This document shows positions 48,523 through 56,976 of a stretch of 57,182 bases of DNA, in pieces; position 1 is the first letter of the stretch; each line of letters starts with the position of its first letter. The position numbers were made by a program, and so were the translations under genes. Origin of the DNA: Deltaproteobacteria bacterium (GTDB lineage Bacteria; Desulfobacterota; Dissulfuribacteria; Dissulfuribacterales; UBA5754); NCBI GenBank assembly GCA_036574075.1, contig JAINCN010000016.1, positions 1-57,182 of the forward strand, in the 5' to 3' direction. The notes under the pieces are model-generated. The model did no database searches, had not been told where the DNA came from, and saw only the letters and a program-made list of their open reading frames with translations.

Positions 48523-51500
48523 TCAATACGGAGAACAGGCTGTGCGAAGGGCCTCGTCGAGGCGTTTTTCAGAGACGGGCACCGAAGTGCCGAGTTCAGG
48601 GGCGAAGACAGAGACCCGGAATTCCTCGAGTAGCCTCAGATAGTTTGCACGGGCTGCACGGGAGGCGGAATCCGATCCTCCATTCAAAGGCGGAATGCGG
48701 GAAATGGCCTCCACATACGGCTCGATCCGTGCGGCTTTTGCCGCGTCCTTTACAGGATCGAGGGCGGCGCGTCCTGCACGGATGGCAAGGGCCTTCAGAT
48801 AGCGTGGAAGATGAGGCAGGTCTTCTAATTCTGTGGACGCGGGAAAATCCTCAGGAAGGAGACGGACAAACTCCCTTGAGAGATCTTCGGTGAGTCGCGC
48901 GCGGGCCGGGGTGTTTCCCCCTCTTTGGATGAGACGGGACAGGGCCTTCTGCGTCTCAGCAGCAGCATGCACACAGGCGGCTATGGCATGCAGGATCGGT
49001 ATGGACAGCTGGTAGAGGTCTTTTTTCAGGTCCTTGGCCCGTAAGATGAGACCTTTACGGTCCTTCGGGATGTCTTCGGAAAGGATGAAGACGCGCTGGA
49101 TCATGGAGATGATGCGTTCACTAAGGCCTTGCGTCCCCCCTAACAGCATGAGGATTTCAGGAGGAAGGCCTGGAGGAACGGCCCTTTTTCGAATATAGGA
49201 GAGTTCGGCCCGAAGCTCTTCAGCAAGCAGGTATGCCAAGGCGTCCCGCGTGGATTGATCTGCACGGTCCCGATCCGGAAAGAGCCGGATCGAAACGGTC
49301 TTCCCTTCCCGTTCGTAGCCCGGAAAGGCAAGCCTCTTCCCCATGCCCGGGCCGGGAACGAAGGGAATGGGATCGGGAAGATCGGGCAGGGTTGACAAGG
49401 TATGCCCACCAGACTCCCACCGTGCGCGAAGGGCGGTCCAGGCGGGATCGCTTGCGAGGCTTTTTTTCGAGGCATCTCCCCAGGCCTTTTTAAGGGCCTC
49501 CAGGTCCCGTCCATGGGCAAGCACCCGTCCACGGTCGTCTACGAGCTCAAAGCGCATGAGGACATGGGGAGGAAGGGCGCCTGAATGTGGCCAGACGGTT
49601 TCCTCAGGCCCGATTCCCAGTTCTTGATGAAGGAATTCCCCAAGGGCTGTTGTAAGGGGTCGGTGGCCAGGGGTAAGTTTCTGACAGATCTTTTCAGCGG
49701 TTTCCAAAAGGGGATGGAGCCTTTTTCGGGTCCCCTTAGGGAGATTTTTCAGGAGTTCCACGACCTTTTGGGGAAGAAGGCCGGGGACGAGCCACTCAAA
49801 AGGGCTGGGGTCGAGGGTGTGGAGGAGGGGGAGGGAGATCACGGCTGTGACGCCGTCTTCTGCGTCCCCTGGCTGGAAGCGGTAACGGAGGGGGATCTCA
49901 TGACCCTGGACCGTGAGGTGGCCGGGAAAAAGCGCAAGTTCTGAGGGACTTGGCGGATTTTTCAGGAGTTCGTCGGCATGTATGGAAAAATACGAGAGGT
50001 CTTTTGCCCTTTTCATGGCGCGGAGAAAGGAGCGTTCGTCAAGGATCGGTGCTGATCCGGTCTCCTCTTCGAGTCGCGTGAGGGCCTTCTCGTACCGGGA
50101 GAAGATCCATGTCTCGTCTACATGGACGGACCTGTCACGGAACCGGGTGCCGAGCTCTTCGACCTCCCGAATGGTCTCGATGTTTTTTTGGATCACTGGT
50201 GGGATGTGCCTGAGGTTACCGGGAATGATGCCGTCTCGAATGAAGATCTCCCGGCTTTCACCAGGGGAGATGCGTCCGTATGAGACCTTTCTCTTTTCGA
50301 CTACCAGAAGCCCGTAGACCCTCACGCGTTCTGAGGCGATCACCTCGCCACGTTCCTTTTCCCAGTGGGGCTCGAAGAATTCAGATTTGGCAAGGGGGCC
50401 GGCCAGCTCCTCGATCCATTCTGGGCGTACCCCGGAGCAGATGCGGGCATAGAGCCTGGTGGTCCTTACGATCTCGGCGGATACGATCCACCGGGGGTGT
50501 GTACGGAAAAGGGCTGAGCTAGGATGTATGTATAGCTCTCGCCCTGACGTCCCGATGTAGCGGGTATATTCCTGGTGTTGGGCGATGTTTCCGAGAAAAC
50601 CCGAGAGGATGGACCGGTGGATGGCATCAGGGCCTGCCGGGTCCCTGTTCACGGAAAATCCCCCTACCTCGCCGAGGATGAAAAGGATCTGGTCCACGAC
50701 GTCTTTCCACTCGCGCATCCTTTGATAGGAGAGGAACCGGGCCTCGCAGAACCGTCTCATCTCAGCGCGGCTTCTTCCCTGGCCCGATTCCGCTTCGAAG
50801 GCGTTCCAGATATTGAGAAAGGTGAGAAAGTCGGACCCGCTATCCTGAAAGGTCCTGTGCGCCTGATCCGCTTGCGTCTCCTTGCCAGCAGGGCGCTCTC
50901 TGGGGTCCTGGATGCTAAGGGCAGCGGCTATGATCGCCACCTCCCTGACGGCCTTTTCCTCCCGGGCCTGGATCACCATGCGAGAGATGCGAGGATCCAG
51001 CGGAAAACGGGCCATGAGGCGTCCGATCCTTGTGAGTCCCTTTTTATCGTCTATGGCGCCCAGCTCCTTGAGGGTAGCGAGCCCCTCCTTGATGGCGTGG
51101 GGGGATGGAGGATCGATGAAGGGGAATTCCTCCACTCGGTCGATTCCGAGGGAGAGGAGTCGGAGCAGGACCTCGGAGAGGTTGGATCTCAGGATCTCGG
51201 GCGAGGTGAAGAGATCCCGCCCCAGGTAGTCCTCCTCGCTGTAGAGGCGCACACAGACCCCGGCGCTCATCCTTCCCGCCCGACCCGCGCGCTGGTCCGC
51301 GCTTGCCCTGGAGATAGGCGCGATGGGAAGGGCGGTTGTCCGGGTGCGCGGGTTGTAGCAGGACACGCGGGCAAGCCCTGAATCCACAACGTATCGAATG
51401 CCCGGAACCGTTATGGACGTCTCTGCCACGTTCGTTGCCACGACGATCTTCTGCCTGTGAGCCGGCTTGAAGATCCGTTCCTGGTCGATGGAGGAGAGTC

Positions 51501-52347
51501 GTCCGTAGAGTGGAAGGACCAGGGCATCATTCTCTAAGGTTGTTGAAAGGGCCTTGACCACCTCCTGAATGATGCGTTCGGTTGGAAGAAAGATGAGTAT
51601 GTCTCCGACAGGGTCTTCCCTGCGGATCTCTTCCACCTCCGAGACCACGTGATCCACCATGTCCATATCCGCCTGGGGCGGGCGGTAACGGATGCGGACA
51701 GGAAAGGATCTACCTCCGACAGAGACCACGGGCGCGCCACCGAAGGCCTGGGAGAACCTTTCTGTATCAATTGTCGCCGATGTGATGATAACCTTGAGAT
51801 CCGGACGCTGGGGAAGGATCCGCCTCAGGGTCCCGATGAGGACGTCAATGTTGAGGCTCCTCTCGTGGGCCTCGTCCACGATGACCGTGTCATAGGCAGA
51901 GAGGCAGGGATCAATGGAGAGCTCGGTGATGAGGATGCCATCTGTCACGAAGTGGACACGGGTAAGAGGCCCTGTCCGATCCCGAAACCGGACCCGGTAA
52001 CCCACGAGTTCCGGTCCGGCCGGGCCGAGCTCCTCGCGAAGCCGCGAGGAGACCGTTATGGCCGCGATCCTTCTGGGTTGGGTGCATACGATCCTTCCGG
52101 CAATACCTCTTCCCGCAGACAGACAGAGTTTCGGGATCTGGGTCGTCTTGCCGGAGCCTGTGTCCCCGGTGACGACAATGACCTGATTCTCTCTGAGCGA
52201 GCGGAGTATCTCCTCTTTCGCACTGGATATAGGGAGATTGACGGCGCAGGTGAGGTCAGCCGCCCTGAGGAGATGCCGGAGCCTCTCCTCCTGCTGGGGC
52301 TGCAACCTTCCACTCGATCTCGACCTCAAGGGAGAACTTCGTCCCAT
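48523..52347 (-). CDS. hrpA: ATP-dependent RNA helicase HrpA
   Basis: A 1,274-residue DEAH-box helicase. Motif I is VVTGDTGSGKTTQIPKL (~57), motif II is VIVDEAHERSLN, then ITSATIDTERFSQ (III) and DQRAGRAGRMSAG (VI). The C-terminal half is the HrpA-specific region (DUF3418) ending VSVFAPELGTSVPVSEKRLD. HrpA helps resolve stalled or collided ribosomes. The annotated ATG 52347 overlaps the amphi-Trp gene by 92 nt; a TTG at 52305 (LQPQQEER) is an alternative. Most of the C-terminal half is rich in Pro and Arg but otherwise complete. Confidence 0.9.
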   Translation of the reverse strand: MGRSSPLRSRSSGRLQPQQEERLRHLLRAADLTCAVNLPISSAKEEILRSLRENQVIVVTGDTGSGKTTQIPKLCLSAGRGIAGRIVCTQPRRIAAITVSSRLREELGPAGPELVGYRVRFRDRTGPLTRVHFVTDGILITELSIDPCLSAYDTVIVDEAHERSLNIDVLIGTLRRILPQRPDLKVIITSATIDTERFSQAFGGAPVVSVGGRSFPVRIRYRPPQADMDMVDHVVSEVEEIRREDPVGDILIFLPTERIIQEVVKALSTTLENDALVLPLYGRLSSIDQERIFKPAHRQKIVVATNVAETSITVPGIRYVVDSGLARVSCYNPRTRTTALPIAPISRASADQRAGRAGRMSAGVCVRLYSEEDYLGRDLFTSPEILRSNLSEVLLRLLSLGIDRVEEFPFIDPPSPHAIKEGLATLKELGAIDDKKGLTRIGRLMARFPLDPRISRMVIQAREEKAVREVAIIAAALSIQDPRERPAGKETQADQAHRTFQDSGSDFLTFLNIWNAFEAESGQGRSRAEMRRFCEARFLSYQRMREWKDVVDQILFILGEVGGFSVNRDPAGPDAIHRSILSGFLGNIAQHQEYTRYIGTSGRELYIHPSSALFRTHPRWIVSAEIVRTTRLYARICSGVRPEWIEELAGPLAKSEFFEPHWEKERGEVIASERVRVYGLLVVEKRKVSYGRISPGESREIFIRDGIIPGNLRHIPPVIQKNIETIREVEELGTRFRDRSVHVDETWIFSRYEKALTRLEEETGSAPILDERSFLRAMKRAKDLSYFSIHADELLKNPPSPSELALFPGHLTVQGHEIPLRYRFQPGDAEDGVTAVISLPLLHTLDPSPFEWLVPGLLPQKVVELLKNLPKGTRKRLHPLLETAEKICQKLTPGHRPLTTALGEFLHQELGIGPEETVWPHSGALPPHVLMRFELVDDRGRVLAHGRDLEALKKAWGDASKKSLASDPAWTALRARWESGGHTLSTLPDLPDPIPFVPGPGMGKRLAFPGYEREGKTVSIRLFPDRDRADQSTRDALAYLLAEELRAELSYIRKRAVPPGLPPEILMLLGGTQGLSERIISMIQRVFILSEDIPKDRKGLILRAKDLKKDLYQLSIPILHAIAACVHAAAETQKALSRLIQRGGNTPARARLTEDLSREFVRLLPEDFPASTELEDLPHLPRYLKALAIRAGRAALDPVKDAAKAARIEPYVEAISRIPPLNGGSDSASRAARANYLRLLEEFRVSVFAPELGTSVPVSEKRLDEALRTACSPY

Positions 52348-52540
52348 CCTTCTTGGTTTTTTTCTTTGCCTTTATCTCAAGGACGATTTCATGTGGCACA
52401 AGGAGAAGAGATTCCGCTGCACCAGGTTCGGGAGTAATGGCGCCGGCCGCCAATTGATCCGCCAAAGTGCGAAGATAAGAGGCGGCTTCTACGCAATCCA
52501 TCCGTTTTCCCCATTCGAAGATCACTTTTTCTTCGCCCAT
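52256..52540 (-). CDS. Amphi-Trp domain-containing protein
   Basis: A 94-residue protein starting MGEEKVIFEWGKRMDCVEAA. Its sequence (SYLRTLADQLAAG and VPHEIVLEIKAKKKTKKDGT followed by KFSLEVEIEWK) matches the amphi-Trp family, small proteins with W-x-x-amphipathic strands common in anaerobes. Function is unknown. It overlaps the start of hrpA and probably shares its transcript. Confidence 0.8.
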   Translation of the reverse strand: MGEEKVIFEWGKRMDCVEAASYLRTLADQLAAGAITPEPGAAESLLLVPHEIVLEIKAKKKTKKDGTKFSLEVEIEWKVAAPAGGEAPASPQGG

Positions 52541-52643
52541 TGGTCTTCTCCTTCACAGCCATCCTGCTCATGAATTCAGCGTGGTAAACGGCTCTACGTG
52601 AAACACGTCCGGAATGTGATTGCGAAACAGATTATAAATCAAT

Positions 52644-52753
52644 CCTAAATCCGTGAGCCGGCCTGTGCCGAGCACGGCAGACAGGTCGGCTTATTTTTGA
52701 AAAATGAAATTTTGAAAAATTGACAAGTTAAGTTCATATCTCACGGATTCAGG
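52644..52753 (+). repeat. Palindromic element family A, copy A8 (short form, 110 bp)
   Basis: Terminal CCTAAATCCGTGAG and CTCACGGATTCAGG, tail AAGTTAAGTTCATATCTCAC, but the core is replaced by a compact hairpin GCCGGCCTGTGCCGAGCACG then GCAGACAGGTCGGC. The right terminus gives the stop codon of the metallo-hydrolase gene (CTGAATCCGTGA read as L-N-P-stop). Between 52541 and 52643 nothing coding is seen. Confidence 0.75.
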
Positions 52754-53385
52754 TGTATGAGAAAGCTGTTTTCCCGTTTTTCCCTCCCGATTGTGGAGGT
52801 AGGGGTGGATCCATAGTCATGACCAGGGAGTATGATAGTATCGTCCGGAAGGGGGGCGATCCTGTCTCGGAGGGATGCAAGGAGGGTCTCAAAGGAGCCT
52901 CCCGGAAGGTCCGTCCTTCCAGCCGCGCCGACGAACAGGGTATCGCCTGTGATAAGGTGGCCGTGACCGTACAGACAGATGGAGCCGGGGCTGTGACCAG
53001 GGGTGTGGATCACACGGAAGGAGAGGGTGCCGACCCGGAGTTCTTCTCCGTCGGAAATGTATCTGTCTGCAGGTGGATGGGGTTCGAAACCCCAGGCTCG
53101 AAAGACGGCGGCAACGGATGGGTCGCGAAACAGCCTGTCGTCCGCATCGTGCATCAGGACCGGGGCCCCGGTGAGTTTTTTCATAAGGGCGTTTCCGGCC
53201 GTATGATCCGGGTGCCCGTGGGTGTTTACGATGGCGATAAGATGTAGGCCTTCCTTTTCGATGGATGCAGCCAGTTCCCTTTCGCTGCCCGCCGGATCCA
53301 CGATGACCGCCTCGCGGGTCTCTGGGCATCCGATTATGTAGGCCCTTACCGCAAGGGCACCGACCGTGCGGGCGTGGATGATCAT
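52741..53385 (-). CDS. Metallo-beta-lactamase-fold hydrolase (glyoxalase II-like)
   Basis: A 214-residue protein starting MIIHARTVGALAVRAYIIGC. Zinc ligands are visible: the NTHGHPDHTAG motif (H-x-H-x-D-H), HTPGHSPGS, GDTLF and PGHDYG. Family members hydrolyse thioesters, persulfides or related substrates; the nearby thioredoxin-reductase-like gene (4-nt overlap) suggests a thiol substrate. The last four codons, LNP and stop, come from the terminus of element A8, so the C-terminus was changed by the insertion. Confidence 0.85.
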   Translation of the reverse strand: MIIHARTVGALAVRAYIIGCPETREAVIVDPAGSERELAASIEKEGLHLIAIVNTHGHPDHTAGNALMKKLTGAPVLMHDADDRLFRDPSVAAVFRAWGFEPHPPADRYISDGEELRVGTLSFRVIHTPGHSPGSICLYGHGHLITGDTLFVGAAGRTDLPGGSFETLLASLRDRIAPLPDDTIILPGHDYGSTPTSTIGREKRENSFLIHLNP

Positions 53386-54320
53386 GGCGCTGCAGCCCCT
53401 TCCTTTTTTCGCCTCAGGGCGTAGGTGCTCGCGGCGAGTCCGGCCACGCAGCCTTCCCCAACGGCCTTTGCCATCTGGTACGGGGGGCCACAGATGTCAC
53501 CTGCTGCGTAGATCCCAGGGATATTCGTGGCGCCTGACCGGTCAGTCAGGATATGGGTGAATTTTTCAGGATCGAGGGCTACGCCCAGAAAAGAGGCGAG
53601 TTCCATGGCCCCCTTTGCCCCCCTTTCGATGAAAAGGCCGTCTGCAGGGAGTTCCGTTCCGTCGTCGAGCATGACCCCTTCTACGCGTTCCGCGCCAAGG
53701 ATCCTAGCGATGTTCCGTCCCTGGTAAAGGGCTACCTTGCTTGCAGCCAGTTCCTTGCGCAGGGCAGGACTCACGTCCATGTCCTTTGAGACGAGGCTGA
53801 CGGATGATGCGATTTTTGAAAGTGTCAGCGCCCCGTGCGCAGCAGCACTTCCGTCACCAGTCACTACGACCGTTGCCTCACGGTAAAAATTGGCGTCGCA
53901 GTCCACGCAGTAACTCACTCCGCGCCCGACGAGTTCCTTTTCCCGGGCGAGGCCGAGTCCCTGGCGCTTGACCCCTGTCGCAAAAAGGAGCGTTATCCCG
54001 TTGAAGACCCTTCCACTTTCGGTCGTCACAAGGAAATCACCCTCCGGTGTCTGTTCCGTCTTGATCACGTCTTCCTCGAGGATCTCGGCCCCGAAGCCCA
54101 GGGCCTGAGCCCTGCCTGTTGCAAGGAGTTCCTCACCAGTCTTTACTCCCTGAACAAAGGCATAGTTCTCGATGTGCGCCCGATAGAGGTTGCTCGCGGT
54201 TGCGCGGCCAAGGAGGAGGACCCGCGCCTTTTTCCTTGCGGCGTGTATGGCGGCCTGAAGTCCCGCAGGCCCCACCCCGAGGATTATCACGTCAAAACGC
54301 AAGAAAGACGTCTCAGGCAT
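53382..54320 (-). CDS. Thioredoxin-reductase-like FAD oxidoreductase
   Basis: A 312-residue protein starting MPETSFLRFDVIILGVGPAG. FAD motif GVGPAGLQAAIHAA, NAD(P) motif VVTGDGSAAAHGALTLS, redox pair SYCVDCDANFY (C-V-D-C; E. coli TrxB has C-A-T-C), and IYAAGDICGPPYQMAKAVGE at the C-terminus. The Asp in the redox loop is a usual feature (C-A-V-C-D and similar). No NADPH-specific G-x-G-x-x-A arginine motif is evident, so the donor may be ferredoxin or NADH. ATG 54320 is preceded by AAGGAACG. Overlaps the yacG end by 8 nt. Confidence 0.85.
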   Translation of the reverse strand: MPETSFLRFDVIILGVGPAGLQAAIHAARKKARVLLLGRATASNLYRAHIENYAFVQGVKTGEELLATGRAQALGFGAEILEEDVIKTEQTPEGDFLVTTESGRVFNGITLLFATGVKRQGLGLAREKELVGRGVSYCVDCDANFYREATVVVTGDGSAAAHGALTLSKIASSVSLVSKDMDVSPALRKELAASKVALYQGRNIARILGAERVEGVMLDDGTELPADGLFIERGAKGAMELASFLGVALDPEKFTHILTDRSGATNIPGIYAAGDICGPPYQMAKAVGEGCVAGLAASTYALRRKKEGAAAP

Positions 54321-54543
54321 GGTACACGTTCCTTTCGGCAAGATCCTGTTCGTTGTCGGCGTTTCCGTCGGATTGGTCTGCGGTGGCAGGAATCGCATAC
54401 TCCTCAGAGATCCATGAATGGAGATCCAGGAGCTTGCAGCGCTCGCTGCAGAAAGGACGATGTGGATTTTCGCGGAATGAGATCGGCTTACCACATTGTG
54501 GACAGCGATGAATGGTCTTCAGGCTGGTGCGTGAAGAGGTCAT
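54313..54543 (-). CDS. yacG: DNA gyrase inhibitor-like zinc protein YacG
   Basis: A 76-residue protein starting MTSSRTSLKTIHRCPQCGKP. The zinc site is C-P-Q-C...FCSERCK (C-x2-C, C-x3-C). The C-terminal LLDLHSWISEEYAIP is the DUF329 signature. In E. coli YacG binds and inhibits DNA gyrase. A longer in-frame start at 54723 reads through element A9 and is rejected. Confidence 0.9.
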   Translation of the reverse strand: MTSSRTSLKTIHRCPQCGKPISFRENPHRPFCSERCKLLDLHSWISEEYAIPATADQSDGNADNEQDLAERNVYHA

Positions 54544-54599
54544 GTGAAACAATATCCGGTCTTCGACACCTTCCGTCAAGGCCGTAGACACAGGGTCAC

Positions 54600-54779
54600 A
54601 GGGATCCGTCAAGTCAAAATCCTGAATCTGTGGGCTGGCGGCGGGGGTATTTGTGGAGTGAAGCGCCCATGGACGGGCGCTGTCGGCAAATCCGCCCCCA
54701 TGGACGGGGGCTATTTGCCGCACGGAATAAATACCCCTGCCGCCAGCCCACAGAACCTCACTGACTTTGACGGATCCCT
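54600..54779. repeat. Palindromic element A9 with extra outer inverted repeat
   Basis: Contains a family A core (CCTGAATCTGTGGGCTGGC on the left, then GCGCCCATGGACGGGCGCTG and GGGGGCTATTTGCCG). Its inner arms are GGGCTGGCGGCGGGGG and CCCCTGCCGCCAGCCC. Outside these is a perfect 14-bp inverted repeat AGGGATCCGTCAAA ... TTTGACGGATCCCT, which the other copies lack. It lies between the AMMECR1 gene (downstream end) and yacG. Confidence 0.7.
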
Positions 54780-54787
54780 ACCTTGGC

Positions 54788-55357
54788 TCAGGCCATGATC
54801 CTGTGAGGATGTTCTCCGAATATCTCGGCGGTGAAGATGAAGATCCGGCACGCCGGGTCTTTCCAGCACCCGGGAGCGAGACCAGCCTTCCAGCATGTCT
54901 GGTCGAGAAAGGTGTCTCGGTCCCATCCATGTTCAGTTGCCACCTGGGGGAGGAGGACACCCCGGTTGGGGCCGAGCGTGATGTATATGCCGTGCGTGCC
55001 CACCTGGATCTCGTCAGGAGACGAAACAAGTCGAAGGGGGCTCAGTGCCGAGATCTCGATATCCACCTCCGGGAGTTCAGCCGAGTGGAGGGGTGGGAAA
55101 CGTGGATCGTGGAATGCAGCTGAGATCGCCATGTCCATGACGACCTCAATGAGGGGTTTTGTGGATTCGAAGATCCCGATGCAGCCCCTGAGTGCCCCCT
55201 TTTTGTGAAGGGTCACAAAGGCCCCCCGCGTCTCGAGGAGGGCTGGATCCGAGACAGAAGGAAGGGGGATTGGGAGGCCGGAGAGCTCGGCTTCGATAGC
55301 ACGGCGTGCCGCATCGAGAAGGATCTTTTTTGCGCGTTCACTCAGGGATGTCATCAT
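54788..55357 (-). CDS. amrA: AMMECR1-domain protein (AmmeMemoRadiSam system protein A)
   Basis: A 189-residue protein from ATG 55357 (M-M-T-S). RGAFVTLHKKGALRGCIGIF is the family signature, followed by AISAAFHDPRFPPLHSAELP and VEISALSPL-type strands, then GWDRDTFLDQTCWKAGLAPG. In many genomes it pairs with a Memo domain and a radical SAM protein (AmrB/AmrS), of which neither is here. Its role is unresolved. It follows the nucleotide-sugar dehydrogenase with 4 nt between the stop and the start. Confidence 0.85.
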   Translation of the reverse strand: MMTSLSERAKKILLDAARRAIEAELSGLPIPLPSVSDPALLETRGAFVTLHKKGALRGCIGIFESTKPLIEVVMDMAISAAFHDPRFPPLHSAELPEVDIEISALSPLRLVSSPDEIQVGTHGIYITLGPNRGVLLPQVATEHGWDRDTFLDQTCWKAGLAPGCWKDPACRIFIFTAEIFGEHPHRIMA

Positions 55358-55361
55358 GTCC

Positions 55362-56654
55362 TTAGAGCCTCCAGTACCGAATAGAGGATCCTGCAAAATC
55401 CTCCCTGTCAAAGATGCCCTTCACGTCCACGACCACCCCCCTGTCGGGCGCGAGTATCTCCTTGACGAGATCCGGCCCCTTTTCTCGGTAGTGTGCATGT
55501 GCCACAGCCAGGATGACGGCGTCCGCATTGACCGGGAGGCCCTTCACGAGCTGGATCCCGTATTCATGGTGTGCATCCCTGGGATCAGCCAGCGGATCGT
55601 GCACAAGGGGGGTGATGCCGTATTCCCTGAGTTCTGTCACGATATCTATGACGCGGGTGTTTCTTATGTCTGGGCAGTTTTCCTTAAAGGTCAGCCCAAG
55701 GATGACGACCCGCGCCCCTTCTACCCGGACCTTTGCATGGATGAGTTCCTTGACCGTGCGCATGGCGATGTAGCGGCCCATGGAGTCGTTGATGCGGCGG
55801 CCGGCGAGGATGACTTCGGGGAGATAGCCCGCCTGCTGGGCGCAAAAGGTGAGATAATACGGATCCACACCGATGCAGTGGCCGCCTACGAGGCCGGGGG
55901 TGAAGGGGAGGAAGTTCCATTTGGTGCTGGCGGCCCGGATCACCGCGCGGGTATCTATCCCAAGGCGGTTGAAGATGATGGCGAGTTCGTTCATCAGGGC
56001 GATGTTGAGGTCCCGCTGGGTATTTTCGATGACCTTGGCGGCCTCGGCTACCCGAATGCTCTCCGCCCTGTAAACACCCGCCTCGACCACAAGTTCGTAT
56101 AGCCGGGCTATCCGCTCGCACGTGGCCTCGTCCTGGCCGGAGACGACCTTCACGATCTTGGCGAGCGTGTGTTCCTTGTCGCCGGGGTTGATCCTCTCAG
56201 GGGAATAGCCCACGGTGAAATCCTTTCCGCAGACGAGTCCGGAGGCCCGTTCAATGACGGGTACGCATATGTCTTCCGTAACCCCTGGGTACACGGTGGA
56301 TTCATATATTATCGTGGCCCCGGGCTTCATGTTTCTCCCCACGATCTCGGATGCCGAGATCATGTGGCCGAGGTCCGGGAGCTTGCATGCGTTGATGGGT
56401 GTGGGGACCGCAACGATGATGAAATCGGCCTCCTTGAGCCGGGAGGGATCGGTGGTACAGGTCAGATGCACCGCACGCTCGAAGTCTTCTTGCGAGACCT
56501 CGCCCGTTGGGTCCATCTTTTTTTCGTAATGGGCGACCTTTTCCTTTGAGACGTCAAATCCGATGGTCTTGATCATCCTGCCGAAGGAAACGGCGAGGTG
56601 AAGCCCCACATACCCAAGACCTACTACCGCGACCGTCATGTCCTCTGTCTTCAT
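55362..56654 (-). CDS. Nucleotide-sugar dehydrogenase (UDP-sugar 6-dehydrogenase family)
   Basis: A 430-residue protein starting MKTEDMTVAVVGLGYVGLHL. VVGLGYVG is the NAD fold, VPTPINACK the substrate-binding strand, ESTVYPGVTEDICVPVIERA, the active-site Cys in VGGHCIGVDPYYLTF and the C-terminal LGLTFKENCPDIRNTRVIDI. Most like TviB/WbpA enzymes that make UDP-GalNAcA or UDP-GlcNAcA; the exact substrate is uncertain. It would feed polysaccharide synthesis. AGGAGG precedes the start. 56655-56798 shows only the leader. Confidence 0.85.
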   Translation of the reverse strand: MKTEDMTVAVVGLGYVGLHLAVSFGRMIKTIGFDVSKEKVAHYEKKMDPTGEVSQEDFERAVHLTCTTDPSRLKEADFIIVAVPTPINACKLPDLGHMISASEIVGRNMKPGATIIYESTVYPGVTEDICVPVIERASGLVCGKDFTVGYSPERINPGDKEHTLAKIVKVVSGQDEATCERIARLYELVVEAGVYRAESIRVAEAAKVIENTQRDLNIALMNELAIIFNRLGIDTRAVIRAASTKWNFLPFTPGLVGGHCIGVDPYYLTFCAQQAGYLPEVILAGRRINDSMGRYIAMRTVKELIHAKVRVEGARVVILGLTFKENCPDIRNTRVIDIVTELREYGITPLVHDPLADPRDAHHEYGIQLVKGLPVNADAVILAVAHAHYREKGPDLVKEILAPDRGVVVDVKGIFDREDFAGSSIRYWRL

Positions 56655-56798
56655 GTGTCCCTCCTGGGGGGGTGGTTCTTGTTCATATAAACATTATTTG
56701 TTGGTGCAGGAAAGCGGATGTTGCCGTCAACTTTTGAGAGACGTTCGTGGTTCATTGCGCTTGAAATCCGGACGGGGATCGGCTACATACAGGCGCAT

Positions 56799-56873
56799 GG
56801 GCGGTTAACTCAGCGGTAGAGTGCCATCCTCACACGGTGGAAGTCACTGGTTCGAATCCAGTACCGCCCACCA
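56799..56873 (+). tRNA. tRNA-Val (anticodon CAC)
   Basis: 75 nt including an encoded CCA. The acceptor stem GGGCGGT pairs with ACCGCCC. The D arm is ACTC-AGCGGTA-GAGT. The anticodon stem CCATC/GGTGG encloses CTCACAC, giving anticodon CAC. The T arm is ACTGG-TTCGAAT-CCAGT. Discriminator A. Confidence 0.95.
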
Positions 56874-56927
56874 CCGTGGCAATCCCCACAATCGACATAG
56901 GTAGGCTTTCACAAGCTTTCCCTGTCA

Positions 56928-56962
56928 CACCACCGCACATGCGGGTCCGCATACGGCGGTTC
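56928..56962 (-). ncRNA. Group II intron domain V-like hairpin
   Basis: 35 nt on the minus strand, GAACCGCCGTATGCGG to CATGTGCGGTGGTG, directly after the maturase stop. It has the same length and pairing as the remnant at 24429-24463. The intron's 3' end would be about 50 nt further on, next to tRNA-Val; 56874-56927 is otherwise empty. Confidence 0.6.
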
Positions 56963-56976
56963 GGCGGATGGAGCGG

